Source of the DNA: CAIOZA01 sp964464375
Lineage (GTDB): Bacteria > Bacteroidota > Ignavibacteria > Kapaibacteriales > UBA2268
Assembly: GCA_964464375.1 (NCBI GenBank)
Contig: CAYXFU010000020.1
Coordinates: 1-59,962, forward strand
Length of the DNA: 59,962 bases
Direction: 5' to 3'
The position numbers were made by a program, and so were the translations under genes. The number at the start of each line of letters is the position of its first letter. The first letter of the stretch is position 1. This document shows, in pieces, positions 18,201 through 26,857 of this stretch. Under the pieces are notes generated by a model. The model saw only the letters and a program-made list of their open reading frames with translations, did no database searches and was not told the DNA's origin.

Positions 18201-19688
18201 CTCCATACCATCACCACCACGAATATCTGAGAAGTTTCCGGAATTAAACAGCTTTGTTCCATTGTCCTGAGTTCCACCAATAATCAAGGATTGATTTGTT
18301 TTGGAAACTCCAAGACGATAGAATTGAGTGATATTCAAACCACTACCCAACCATGTCCAGCTACCATTGTCGCGTTTTCTATAAACACCACCGTCGTTTG
18401 CGGAAAATAATGTAGTTGATCCGGGTATGAACCATAAATCGTGATGATCTGCATGAACCGTATTCACAGTATTTGTTGGATACCAGTTGGTTTCTAAAGT
18501 CCAGGATGAACCGGTATTTACTGATTTCCAAATATTGATTCCACCGACAAATATTACTGTTGGATCCAATGGAGACACTGCTAAACATAAATCATACCAG
18601 CCTTGCCCGCCAGCATCAGCTCCAGTTGTTGTCCATCCAAGTAAATTCGGGGTATTGGAACGATTTTGCCATGAATTCCCTCCATTAGTTGAAAGAAATA
18701 ATCCACCATAGCCATACTCGCTGTTAGAAGCTAGTAGATAGACATTATCTCCCGAACCGTTTACTGGTGTAACGGCAATTGCGCACCGAGTAATACCGGA
18801 TTGAGGTAAACCGGCTGTGATTATATCCCAGTTTGTTCCTCCATTTGTCGATACCTGAAATTGAGTTCCAACTATATAGACAGTATTAGGATCACCTGGT
18901 TTTAGCTCAATATCATAAAAAGTTCCGGTATTGATATTAGTCCAGTTAGTTCCACCATTTGTACTTTTATCAACTCCGTTGTTTCCAACAGCATATATTA
19001 TATTGTTGTTTGAAGGATTCATCACCATTTTGTAAATCCGCTTCATTTGCGATGTACTCCATGTCAAACCTGTCGTATTCCATGTAGAACCGGCATTAGT
19101 GGATTTTAAAACACCAATACTGAAAGTAGCGATATTGTCAGCATCACCTGTAGCTATATACAAGATATTAGCATTACTTGGATGAATCAGAATATCCGAA
19201 ATACCCAGACTTGAAAAATTGTCTGTATTTGTACTCCAACTCGTTCCGGCATCAGTTGATTTCCATAATCCTCCGCTAGCCGCTCCAGCATAAATTATAT
19301 TTTCATTCGATACTGGTGATTTAGCAACATTCACTCGTCCCATTCCGTAATAACCACCTATTGATTGTGTAGGACCGAGGAATGACCATAAAGGAGCTTG
19401 TTGTTTATCTATTGAGGTTTTATCTTCTGCATTAGAAAAATTATAGTATGAACTCATATCGGGAAAGTTTCCGGTAGGATAAACACGTGGTTCCCAATAC
19501 CATTCCCATCGACGAAACTGCTTGTATCCTTTACTCCTGGGGATAGTATCTTTGTTTTCCCATGACTTATTAAATTCTTGTTGGATTTGATAGAAACTGC
19601 GGTTTGAGTCAATTGAATAATTAAATGACTGTGCAAATGATGTACAGGAAACGACAATTAAAGCCAAAAATATTTGGTTTGCTTTCAT
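15243..19688 (-). CDS. Giant T9SS-secreted protein: sortilin/BNR propeller, PKD-like repeats, type A sorting domain
   Basis: A 1481-residue surface or secreted protein. A Sec signal peptide (residues 1-19, ending SFAQS) is followed by a propeller region (about 90-745) with many S-T-N-G-G-x-x-W or S-T-D-x-G-x-x-W turns, the Asp-box/sortilin pattern. Seven PKD-like Ig repeats follow (about 749-1330), each opening with a pattern like ITGSNNICEQST, and then an SVQITDQNNCQS module. The C-terminus from about residue 1403 (IKIYPNP...GTYILRI...IITVIN) is a T9SS type A sorting domain, so the protein should cross the outer membrane through T9SS and be anchored or released. The start is the ATG at 19688. 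Ligand or enzymatic activity is unknown; adhesion or glycan binding is plausible. Confidence 0.9.
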   Translation of the reverse strand: MKANQIFLALIVVSCTSFAQSFNYSIDSNRSFYQIQQEFNKSWENKDTIPRSKGYKQFRRWEWYWEPRVYPTGNFPDMSSYYNFSNAEDKTSIDKQQAPLWSFLGPTQSIGGYYGMGRVNVAKSPVSNENIIYAGAASGGLWKSTDAGTSWSTNTDNFSSLGISDILIHPSNANILYIATGDADNIATFSIGVLKSTNAGSTWNTTGLTWSTSQMKRIYKMVMNPSNNNIIYAVGNNGVDKSTNGGTNWTNINTGTFYDIELKPGDPNTVYIVGTQFQVSTNGGTNWDIITAGLPQSGITRCAIAVTPVNGSGDNVYLLASNSEYGYGGLFLSTNGGNSWQNRSNTPNLLGWTTTGADAGGQGWYDLCLAVSPLDPTVIFVGGINIWKSVNTGSSWTLETNWYPTNTVNTVHADHHDLWFIPGSTTLFSANDGGVYRKRDNGSWTWLGSGLNITQFYRLGVSKTNQSLIIGGTQDNGTKLFNSGNFSDIRGGDGMECAVDYTDENIMYSTLPNGGLGISQDKGQNFTNIKPSGARGSWVAPFVLHPTNPTTIFIGMEDIYKSTNSGTNWSKISAFGLTGNLALNFLAISKSDPNYMYAGRGTGLFRKTTNGGTNWTNLNYPANLWLNQIEIHPEDPSKIWAIFSGFSAGNKVYYSTDGGSNWANISGTLPNIPVNTIVYEENSNDRLYIGTDVGIYYTDNSKTDWIPYSDDLPNVVIDELEIQYSSSKLKAATYGRGIWEAPLVSTIVTPIITGSNNICEQSTQTYKSNISTGYTKVWTVTNGNLQNPSASDSAIVNWSTSGSGKVKLVITSTSTSKKDSTEYNVTINKVPSAIIAGSDTVCLSSIQQYTANSGTNKTNKWVITGGNLLSQDTATIISVEWNTIPNGLVRLIQTTKNSTCSDTSDMTIVIKSVPKPVITGKTTPCFNVIENYSTSFTTGITPDWKVTGGTVISNTGNSISVKWDVPSGNSIRLKFTDNNTGCLDSTVENIQIMPLSNALINGNNQACIGSTEIYSTPSSPVHNFKWVVVGGNIIGSDSNSSVNVKWNTVGNQTLTFSKIDQSTSCRFDSIYSVLVANRSNPLINGSNSICKGSAINYSCKSFTGVKTKWEVNGGTINGNITDSTVLIQWNLAGIGNVALIQTTNIGNCPDTARMSVTINDSPKPDFSGVTMVCSNCTETYASNSLILSNTWKVLNGTPQGPTDQSSVTVKWNSSGTSELTLIQTDKITLCSDSSTKQITISDLTKPVISGIFSACELSKVKYSTSSSMDFENKWSAVNGVIDGPDNLNFVDIVWQNSNGTIKLLQKNIQTQILDSSEQNVEINSKPAKPMVSRTGDSLKSNAIIGNQWFLDSIKLTGAVEQIFKPDTDGNYSVQITDQNNCQSDISETFVFQLNAIIEEDINGIKIYPNPAAREINIEIHNVLSEKMIIIINDLNGNEIYKKGYSQNDEIINIHTESLNGTYILRIYLGDRVINRIITVIN
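15720..17445 (-). repeat. Seven PKD-like coding repeats
   Basis: Seven repeats of about 80-85 codons lie within the giant T9SS protein gene. Each starts with a Pro/Ala-x-I-x-G-x-x-x-x-C motif and contains a K-W-x-V-x-G-G-like strand and a V-x-W strand. They are diverged at the DNA level, so they are an old domain array rather than a recent expansion. Confidence 0.8.
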
Positions 19689-19844
19689 ATATATTTTTTA
19701 TATCCGTTATGCTAGTTCTAAGATAATAAAAACGATTGAATTTTCAAATAGTTGCTTAAAATTTTAATTATTTTCTTTTTTGATAAAATAATACTATCAT
19801 AAAATCCTCAAATGATTAAATTTTAAGAATAAATTGGATCATCT

Positions 19845-20741
19845 GTGAATCAGGAAATTGAAAACCTAATAATCGAAAAGCATATTAAATTTTATAATGT
19901 TGTTATTGGACTTTCTTCTACAATAGCTATAATCCTGATATATACTCTTGGGAGCTCACTTTTTAATTTTTATTTTTTTTATAGCAAAAGCAATCAATTA
20001 GTTAATCCTTTATCCATTGTTTTATCGCAGATATTCTTGCTTTTAATTCCTTCGGTGTTAATGGTATTTATCCTAAAAGCACCTATGAGGGAATTTTTCC
20101 CAATGAAATTACCGTCATTGAAGTTTATCCTACTCTCTATCGTCGGTATTGTCACGCTCTTAACTGCATCGGAGGCATATCTACAAATACAGGAATATTT
20201 GGTCCCGGAAGGAATGAAGAAAATATATACTGAAATAGTTACCGATTATGAAAATATGATTGGCCAATTAATCGGAAAGGGTAACTTTCTATTAGTTCTT
20301 CAGGGATTTGGAGTATTAGCATTAGTTCCTGCAATTGCAGAGGAGTTCCTTTTTCGGGGTTATCTGCAGAGAAGTCTTATGAAAGGCTTGAAACCGATGA
20401 CTGCTATTGTCATTACAGCATTGATCTTCAGTGTGAGTCATCTGAATGTTATTAATATTATTCCTCTTGCTTTTATTGGTTTCTATCTTGGATATGTCTC
20501 TTATCTTTCATCAAGTCTGTTAATTCCGATAATTCTACATTTTGTAAATAATACCATATCAGTTTTATCATTTTATTTTAATGAATCTAATCAGATTGAC
20601 TCTGTAGTGATAAGTAATTCTCATATAAATATTTCTATGATAGTCTTTGGAGTTGCTGCCAGTATGACAATAGGTTTGCTGTGGTATTTGAACAAAAATT
20701 ATAATCCTTCTATAATGAACCATCCAGCTGAAGACCTATAA
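19845..20741 (+). CDS. CPBP-family intramembrane metalloprotease
   Basis: A 298-residue integral membrane protein with about seven hydrophobic segments. It carries the three CPBP/Abi motifs: EEFLFRGYLQR (the EExxxR motif, about residues 166-176), FSVSHLN (FxxxH, about 197-203) and ILHFVNNT (HxxxN, about 231-238). These residues form the active site of Rce1-like glutamate proteases. Substrates cannot be read; bacterial members act in peptide processing, bacteriocin immunity or signalling. The start is a GTG at 19845 with no strong ribosome-binding site. Its 3' end overlaps the 3' end of the convergent TonB receptor gene by 32 bp. Confidence 0.88.
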   Translation: MNQEIENLIIEKHIKFYNVVIGLSSTIAIILIYTLGSSLFNFYFFYSKSNQLVNPLSIVLSQIFLLLIPSVLMVFILKAPMREFFPMKLPSLKFILLSIVGIVTLLTASEAYLQIQEYLVPEGMKKIYTEIVTDYENMIGQLIGKGNFLLVLQGFGVLALVPAIAEEFLFRGYLQRSLMKGLKPMTAIVITALIFSVSHLNVINIIPLAFIGFYLGYVSYLSSSLLIPIILHFVNNTISVLSFYFNESNQIDSVVISNSHINISMIVFGVAASMTIGLLWYLNKNYNPSIMNHPAEDL

Positions 20742-22917
20742 ATCTTGTTTTTGCGAGATTGCCCGGGACTTCGGTATAATAATAATTCAGAATATTGTTG
20801 CAGTTTATTCTAAGATTAAGTGGTACTCCAACTAAATCTTGAAATTTGATTGACAATCTGATATCCAGAACATGTACCGGTACACGTGCATCATAATCCT
20901 TAATCTGAAGACCCAATGAAGGATCAACATTTTCTACTTTGCTTAGATATCTGTAATCAGCCTGTAATTCAGCATAGGGGAGAGGGATGATTATCCCATT
21001 ATACCAAAGAATCTTAGATCGGTATTTCAAGGTCTGATTCAAGGATAGATCTTTTGGATCCATAAGTGTTAGAGATGACTGAACTCCTAAAAAGTTGAAT
21101 AAAAGTGTTTTGGCTTCAATTTCAAATCCAACAATTCTTGCTGATGTTATATTAAGGAATTTGATAGGAGCTTCATTGGGCACACTCAAATCGAACTGTG
21201 GTTCTATTAGATTATCCATCCAATTGGTAAAGACTGAAGCATCTAATAATATTGGCTTCGATAAAACTGGAATCTCATAATGAATCCCAACTTCTGCAGA
21301 CCAGCTCTTTTCAGGTAGAAGGTCAGGATTAGGTACAACTTTTAATCCCTGATAGTTCAACGAAGCATATTTTTCAGCTATGGTTGGAGCGCGGTAGCCA
21401 TGTCCAATTGATGCTCTTAGGTTGAAATCTTCCTGAACTTTATAATTGAATCCAAGTTTAGGAGAAAATTCCATGTTTGACTTAGAGCCTGTTATATTCT
21501 CCTTGTCCAATCTTATACCTGCAGTTGCTATTAGATTCGTAATCTGAGTTAATTCAATCTGTGCATATCCCGCAATGTTGTTCTGGTCATGTTCACCGAA
21601 GGTAGAGGAAGAAACCTGATTAAAGTAATAACTCACGCCATAAGTCAATTGTGTATTGTCATCAATTTTGTTGTTTAATTGGATTTCTGATGTGTAAGAA
21701 TTAGCTTTGGATGAACGAAAAAATGTTGAAGATGTGGGAAACGAGTTCTGGAAGTCAGTTCTAAAAAGACTAATTTTAGCTGATCCAAAGAATGAAGAAC
21801 TAAATATATGTTTTATCTCACTATTTAGAATCAACTTATTTGATTTAAATCGAATATCATAGTTAGTATTTGAAGGTGGCAAGGTTGCGCTATCCAGGCT
21901 GTTCCAGTAAGCCCAGTCTGTTGTGTTATCCGTAGCATAATTAGCAAGCACGCTAACTTTTGTTAAGTCAGAAAAATCATATTTCAATTTCGAAAAAAGA
22001 TTCCATTTATCCGAATTATAATAAGCATGATAAGAATCATCTTTTTGTAATCCTCCGGATAACATTATACCTAGATTACCAATTTTTTGAGAGTAAGTGA
22101 GATCAGTTCCGGCTTTACTTGCCAAAGAATTTCTATAAACCCATTGCTGATAAGTAGGTTTTGTATAGAGTCCTGCATAGGTGCGATATTTAATTTTTGC
22201 ATCTTCTGTAGGCTCGATTGTAATTATATTTACAACACCACCCATTGCACCTGTACCATATAAAGCTGAACCTGAACCTTTGATTATTTCTATTCTCTCG
22301 ATATCAAATGAAGGGAGAATATCGAATTTTATATCTCCATTATCCCCGGACATCATTGAGTTCCCATCAATAAGTAAGCTTACTCTTGAGCCAAGACCAA
22401 AAGAAAAACCTGATGAACCTCGTATGCTGATGTTATCCTGATTCATCTGAATGCCTGAAACGTATCGGAGAACTTCATCGAACTGAGTTGCGCCTTTTTC
22501 AATTATTTTACTGGATTCGATGATAGCCATAGATATTGGTACATCCTGAACAGCCTGAAGTTTTTTATTTGCCGAAACAACAATTTCAGATGTCTTAAGT
22601 TGACTTTCAGTGAGTTCAATCTTCAGATTTAAATTATCAGATTGAATATTGATTTTGGATGTTGTCAGATGGTATCCAATATAAGTAGCAATGATTGTAT
22701 ATTTTCCTGGTTTCAAATTTTTAAAAGTAAAAGATCCATCCTTCTTGGTAAAAGATCCAAAATCAGTATTCTCAATTCTGATACTTGCACCGTACAATGG
22801 TAATCCGGATATATTATCGGTGACTGTACCTGTCAAATCAGTTGATAATAACAGATATGGAAATATCAGACAGATTGTGATAATATTTAATTTTATAAAA
22901 CTCATAATCTTTATCAT
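20710..22917 (-). CDS. TonB-dependent outer-membrane receptor
   Basis: A 735-residue outer-membrane transporter. After a signal peptide (about 1-26) comes a CarboxypepD-regulatory-like domain (about 28-112: GTVTDNISGLPLYGASI, FGSFTKKDGSFTFKNLKPG). The plug domain (about 115-235) has ISIRGSSGFSFGLGSRV, LLIDG and IEIIKGSGSALYGTGAMGGVVNI, and the rest is a 22-strand barrel ending FIGLQLDGSL. It imports a large ligand using TonB energy; no SusD partner is adjacent, so a siderophore, cobalamin or metal chelate is as likely as a glycan. The ATG overlaps the stop of the upstream lipoprotein gene (ATGA, 22914-22917), indicating translational coupling. No cobalamin riboswitch is visible upstream. Confidence 0.92.
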   Translation of the reverse strand: MIKIMSFIKLNIITICLIFPYLLLSTDLTGTVTDNISGLPLYGASIRIENTDFGSFTKKDGSFTFKNLKPGKYTIIATYIGYHLTTSKINIQSDNLNLKIELTESQLKTSEIVVSANKKLQAVQDVPISMAIIESSKIIEKGATQFDEVLRYVSGIQMNQDNISIRGSSGFSFGLGSRVSLLIDGNSMMSGDNGDIKFDILPSFDIERIEIIKGSGSALYGTGAMGGVVNIITIEPTEDAKIKYRTYAGLYTKPTYQQWVYRNSLASKAGTDLTYSQKIGNLGIMLSGGLQKDDSYHAYYNSDKWNLFSKLKYDFSDLTKVSVLANYATDNTTDWAYWNSLDSATLPPSNTNYDIRFKSNKLILNSEIKHIFSSSFFGSAKISLFRTDFQNSFPTSSTFFRSSKANSYTSEIQLNNKIDDNTQLTYGVSYYFNQVSSSTFGEHDQNNIAGYAQIELTQITNLIATAGIRLDKENITGSKSNMEFSPKLGFNYKVQEDFNLRASIGHGYRAPTIAEKYASLNYQGLKVVPNPDLLPEKSWSAEVGIHYEIPVLSKPILLDASVFTNWMDNLIEPQFDLSVPNEAPIKFLNITSARIVGFEIEAKTLLFNFLGVQSSLTLMDPKDLSLNQTLKYRSKILWYNGIIIPLPYAELQADYRYLSKVENVDPSLGLQIKDYDARVPVHVLDIRLSIKFQDLVGVPLNLRINCNNILNYYYTEVPGNLAKTRFIGLQLDGSL

Positions 22918-23402
22918 TGAAATGGTTGTGGTGGCAAATTGTCAAAATCTACATTTATCTTTATGTTGTTAAAACTTTTGCCTTCAATCACATATATTGA
23001 ATCGGGTTTAGTTACATCGCCGGAAATTGTGTAAACTCCTATTGCACGCCATTCCATTATGCTTCCAATCTGCTGGGCAACCACAAGATATTTAATATAT
23101 AAAGGTGGCTTAGTGAATTCAATTGAGAAGGAAGAAGTGTCAACAAATTTAGGCATTGATGCAGTGAAAAATGCATCGCCACTCGTAAGTTCGGCGATTA
23201 TATTTTTAGGTGGATAATTCTTGAATGCCACTACTCGTATGTCTTTAACTGAATCAGTGGGGGGCCATTTGTTTTTAGCATTTTTATATGTAACTAAGCC
23301 ATTGATATAGGATTTTGAAATAGGAGGCGGAGGTGCTAAACCTTCGTTGCAAGCGCTTAGAATAAATGCGAAAACGATATATATAATCAGGTAAAATTTC
23401 AT
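22914..23402 (-). CDS. Lipoprotein coupled to a TonB-dependent receptor
   Basis: A 162-residue lipoprotein (lipobox ILSAC at about residues 14-18) with a Pro-rich tether just after the Cys (EGLAPPPPISKS). The rest looks like a small beta-sandwich: YINGLVTYKNAK, then VVAFKNYPP and a final IKINVDFDNLPPQPF. I recognise no named family. Its stop codon overlaps the start of the TonB receptor gene in an ATGA, so the two are made together. The natural inference is a surface or periplasmic ligand-binding partner of that receptor, but this is context only. Confidence 0.75.
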   Translation of the reverse strand: MKFYLIIYIVFAFILSACNEGLAPPPPISKSYINGLVTYKNAKNKWPPTDSVKDIRVVAFKNYPPKNIIAELTSGDAFFTASMPKFVDTSSFSIEFTKPPLYIKYLVVAQQIGSIMEWRAIGVYTISGDVTKPDSIYVIEGKSFNNIKINVDFDNLPPQPFQ

Positions 23403-23465
23403 AAAATCAGGGAATTTAAAAAATTATAAGACAGAAAAATTAATGATTTTATTTTGCTATAATAA

Positions 23466-25664
23466 TTAAATCAATGTTTTTGGCAAAGTAAAAATGAATT
23501 TTGTCCCTTTACCGAATTCGCTCTCTGCCCATATTTTGCCATTATGCTTTTCAATAAATTCCTTGCAAAGAATTAATCCAAGTCCTGTTCCAGATTCATT
23601 GTCAGTACCCTTTGTTTTAAATTTTGTTTCAATTCTAAATAATTTTTGAAGATTCTCAGGTTCTATACCAACACCATTGTCAGTCACGGTTAATTTAATC
23701 TTATCATTTTCATTTTCAGCTGTAATAATAATGGATCCATCCCGTGGGGTAAACTTAATAGCATTAGATACAATGTTTCTCAGAATTGTATTTAGCATGT
23801 TCAAATCTGCAAATACAGTCAGGTCATGATCAACATTTGTATCTACTTTGATATTTTTGGGGAACGCACTTCCTTTAATGATAGGCATAACATCAAGGAT
23901 AATTGGCAATAAATTCAAAATTTGTGGTTCAAATTTAAGTGAATCAGTTTGTGCTCTTGCCCATTCCAGAAGGTTTGTCAGCAATTCATCCGATTGATGA
24001 ACAGTCATACTAATTGTGTTGACAATTTTATCCATATTTTCTTTGTCTATTCGATCATAGTATTTCTTGAGCATATCAACAGACAAAATAAGTGAGGCAA
24101 ACGGGTTCCTAAGGTCATGAGCAATAATAGAGAAAAATTTATCCTTAGTCGCATTAATCCGCATTAGATTCTCTTCAGATTTTGTCAGTTTGAGATTTGT
24201 TTCTTCTAGTTCCAGGTTCTTATCTGCTAATATCTTTGATGTATTCTTTTTATTGATGTAGAACTGATAGATAATAAGCGATAATCCAAGGATTAAAACT
24301 AAAATTATGACTAGGAAGATTACCAAAACTCTCTGCTGATTAATTTTTTGTATATTTTTTTCCTTTTCTAATTTTAGCACATCATTTTCTCTTTGCTTTC
24401 TCTCAGTGTCATACCTAACTTGCAAATCAGCTATGTTTCTTTTATTTTCCTCGTTGTTCAATGAGTCTTTAATTCGGGTAAATGCTCTGTAGTACTGATC
24501 GGACTTTATATGATCACCAGCATTTGAGTAATAAATTGCATAACTATAGAAAAGTAATGGCTTAAGTTCAGTAAGTTCGTTCTCATCGATTATCTTCTTG
24601 GCTTCATCAAGATAGTCTTTTGCCTTTTCCACTTGTCCGGTCTTAATGGCATTAGTTCCTAAATTTGTATAAGAAGTAACAATACCGTTTAAATCTTCAA
24701 TTTGCTTATATAATTTAAGAGCATTTAAATAATACTCTCCTGCTGTGGTGAATTTACCCAAAGCGTCGTATGTATTTCCTAAATTGTTGAGGGATGTGCC
24801 AATTCCTTGGTCATTATTTAATTGTCGTCTCAAAAATAGTGATTTCTCATGATTGCTTCGAGCTTGCTTATAATCACCAATTTCCTGGTAACAATTACCC
24901 AGATTGTTGTAACTCATTGCTTCATAATTCTTAAGATTTGCCTTTTTAGATATTTCAAGAGCCTTGTTATTATTTTCAAATGCTTTATCGAAAAATTTCA
25001 AATCGTAATAAATACTGCCAATATTAAGTAAAATATTGGCTGTTCCAATCTTGTCGTTCGAATTCTCTTTCAATTTTAAGGCTTGAAAAAAGTAAGAGAG
25101 AGCGTCTTCGTAACGGGTCATTCTATAATAGGTCAGACCTATTTTGACAAGAACTGATGCTGAGCCTGATTTATTTACCGAGTTTTCGATAATTTTTTTT
25201 GCCTTTTGGTAGTAATCCAATGAATTAATGAATTCTTTTAATGATAAATATGCATCTCCGCATTCTATATGTAGATTAGCAACCAGAGCATTATTAGATA
25301 ATTTATTGGCATACTCAATAGCAGTTTTATAACAATTAATCTCCTCTTTGAACTGGCTTGTATTATTATAAATAATACCCTGAAGCTGAAGTGCTGAACA
25401 AGCGGAATTATAATCCTGAATTTTTTGTGCTTCTGCTAGTGCTTCCTTTGCGAAAGTCATAGATATGGCTATATCAGTAGCGAAATATTTTTTACATAAT
25501 GAAATTAATGCATCAATTCTTGCTTTCCCCTCCAGCTTAGGAAGGTTCTTTTCTATTGCGGTTGTTTCAGCCTGATTCTGTGCCAACGCTGGCAATTGAA
25601 AAATTATGAATAGAATCAGAATGATTCCGAACAATTTATTATTTATATTCGAACAATAATTCAT
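23466..25664 (-). CDS. TPR-containing sensor histidine kinase
   Basis: A 732-residue sensor. A signal peptide or first membrane segment (about 10-28, ending PALAQ) leads into a periplasmic array of tetratricopeptide repeats (about 30-400, with repeating N-L-G-x-x-Y units). A transmembrane helix (about 443-463) and a coiled coil follow. The HisKA domain has FFSIIAHDLRNPFASL (phospho-acceptor His at about 516), and the HATPase domain has NAIKFTPRDG, VTDNGVGI and GTGLGLILCKEF. No response regulator gene is adjacent, so it is an orphan kinase. Such TPR kinases are common in Bacteroidota; the signal is unknown. Confidence 0.9.
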   Translation of the reverse strand: MNYCSNINNKLFGIILILFIIFQLPALAQNQAETTAIEKNLPKLEGKARIDALISLCKKYFATDIAISMTFAKEALAEAQKIQDYNSACSALQLQGIIYNNTSQFKEEINCYKTAIEYANKLSNNALVANLHIECGDAYLSLKEFINSLDYYQKAKKIIENSVNKSGSASVLVKIGLTYYRMTRYEDALSYFFQALKLKENSNDKIGTANILLNIGSIYYDLKFFDKAFENNNKALEISKKANLKNYEAMSYNNLGNCYQEIGDYKQARSNHEKSLFLRRQLNNDQGIGTSLNNLGNTYDALGKFTTAGEYYLNALKLYKQIEDLNGIVTSYTNLGTNAIKTGQVEKAKDYLDEAKKIIDENELTELKPLLFYSYAIYYSNAGDHIKSDQYYRAFTRIKDSLNNEENKRNIADLQVRYDTERKQRENDVLKLEKEKNIQKINQQRVLVIFLVIILVLILGLSLIIYQFYINKKNTSKILADKNLELEETNLKLTKSEENLMRINATKDKFFSIIAHDLRNPFASLILSVDMLKKYYDRIDKENMDKIVNTISMTVHQSDELLTNLLEWARAQTDSLKFEPQILNLLPIILDVMPIIKGSAFPKNIKVDTNVDHDLTVFADLNMLNTILRNIVSNAIKFTPRDGSIIITAENENDKIKLTVTDNGVGIEPENLQKLFRIETKFKTKGTDNESGTGLGLILCKEFIEKHNGKIWAESEFGKGTKFIFTLPKTLI

Positions 25665-26060
25665 CTATTTGATATGAAATGTATAATCAAAATTATTATT
25701 CTAACAAAAAGAGTACCAAATTTAAGGAAATCTAAAATTCATTTAGGCATAACAAATTAAAATTAAGTATAACTACCTATTTGAAAAGAAATAAAAAAAA
25801 ATATTTGGATATTAAAAAAAGTTTTTGTTAGTTTACAGTTGAATATTTAGCTCATTCATAGAAATGGATTTCGTTACATACATAATTGGCTCAAAATAAG
25901 CTAAGTGGGGGAAAAGAAACTTAGCTACCGATCAAGCATATCGAGGAAAAGTGGTAGAAATGTCATCCTTTCATTGGGATTATTTGTTTCAATAGCTTTA
26001 AATTATGTGAGAACTTTATGAACTTGTATGTAAATTTTTTGATTTTTTAGGAGAGAATGT
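25665..26060. other. 396-bp intergenic region with a small hairpin
   Basis: This is a divergent promoter region between the TPR kinase (-) and a small T9SS protein (+). It is very AT-rich and I see no ORF of useful length. A perfect 8-bp inverted repeat, AGCTAAGT at 25899-25906 and ACTTAGCT at 25919-25926, encloses a purine-rich 12-base loop starting with five G. It could be an operator or an RNA leader element. The bases GGAGAG at about 26050-26055 look like the ribosome-binding site for the gene at 26061. Confidence 0.4.
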
Positions 26061-26780
26061 ATGAAAAGGACTTTACTCAAATTTAGCATGTTGATAGTAA
26101 TATCAATTATTGCTTTTACCACAAAATCTTATTCTCTAAACAACCAGGTTTGGAATTTAGGATGCCAGCAAATTAGTGACCTCAAACAGATCACATTTGT
26201 CGATGCCGACAATGATAATCATTATGAATCAATTGTATCAGTATTCTGTGACATGGAAACAGGTATTGATATAATCGAAACAAATCCAATTTTTTACCCG
26301 ATTGAAGCAACAAAAGGCATTCCAATTAATGATATGCCCGATCCCGGTAATCCATTAAATCCATTTAAGGATTTGAAGTACAAAGGCAAAAAACCACCAA
26401 AACCGATTAAGTTATCATTCTTTTCAGATCCCAACAAGACTGTATTGATTTATACCTTAGATTGGATGCTTGGCAATCCTGGTGTGATTTACACTCAATA
26501 TGTGCCTTACACTCCAATAAGTGGCGTTGATGATCCTGATATGAACAATAGTGTTACTGTAACACCTAATCCTGCTCAGGGAGATGTGAATGTCATCATG
26601 AGCGGGAATGTTTCATCATACAAACTGTTTAGTCAGAATGGTTCATTGATGCTGTCATCCAATGTTGAGGTTAGCGGTACATTTAATTTCAGTGTTAATG
26701 ATTTGGCAAGCGGTGTTTATTATCTACAGATTCAATCAGGCTCACAAACAATTGTAAAACCTGTTTATGTAGTAAAATAA
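26061..26780 (+). CDS. Small T9SS-secreted protein with type A sorting domain
   Basis: A 239-residue protein with a Sec signal peptide (hydrophobic 8-22, ending SYSL), an N-terminal region of about 130 residues with a VDADNDNHYES motif that could bind calcium, and a Pro/Lys-rich stretch (GKKPPKPIK). The T9SS type A sorting domain covers about the last 75 residues: VTVTPNPAQGDVN, then SGVYYLQIQSG and the end VKPVYVVK. The cargo part matches no family I know. It is a single gene flanked by a long leader upstream and a strong terminator downstream. Confidence 0.82.
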   Translation: MKRTLLKFSMLIVISIIAFTTKSYSLNNQVWNLGCQQISDLKQITFVDADNDNHYESIVSVFCDMETGIDIIETNPIFYPIEATKGIPINDMPDPGNPLNPFKDLKYKGKKPPKPIKLSFFSDPNKTVLIYTLDWMLGNPGVIYTQYVPYTPISGVDDPDMNNSVTVTPNPAQGDVNVIMSGNVSSYKLFSQNGSLMLSSNVEVSGTFNFSVNDLASGVYYLQIQSGSQTIVKPVYVVK

Positions 26781-26800
26781 TTAATTGAAATTGACGTTAA

Positions 26801-26833
26801 AAAAGGCTCTCAATGTATCATTGAGAGCCTTTT
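26801..26833. terminator. Bidirectional intrinsic terminator
   Basis: A perfect 15-bp stem, 26801-26815 with 26819-26833 (AAAAGGCTCTCAATG and complement), has a three-base TAT loop and A/T runs on both sides. It lies between the T9SS protein gene (+) and metG (-). Confidence 0.9.
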
Positions 26834-26857
26834 CATGTTTAATACTTGGGGGAATTA

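Noticed and set aside
25665..26060. Possible small RNA or tRNA gene in the long spacer
   Set aside because: No cloverleaf, T-loop sequence or terminator could be found; only one small hairpin is visible.
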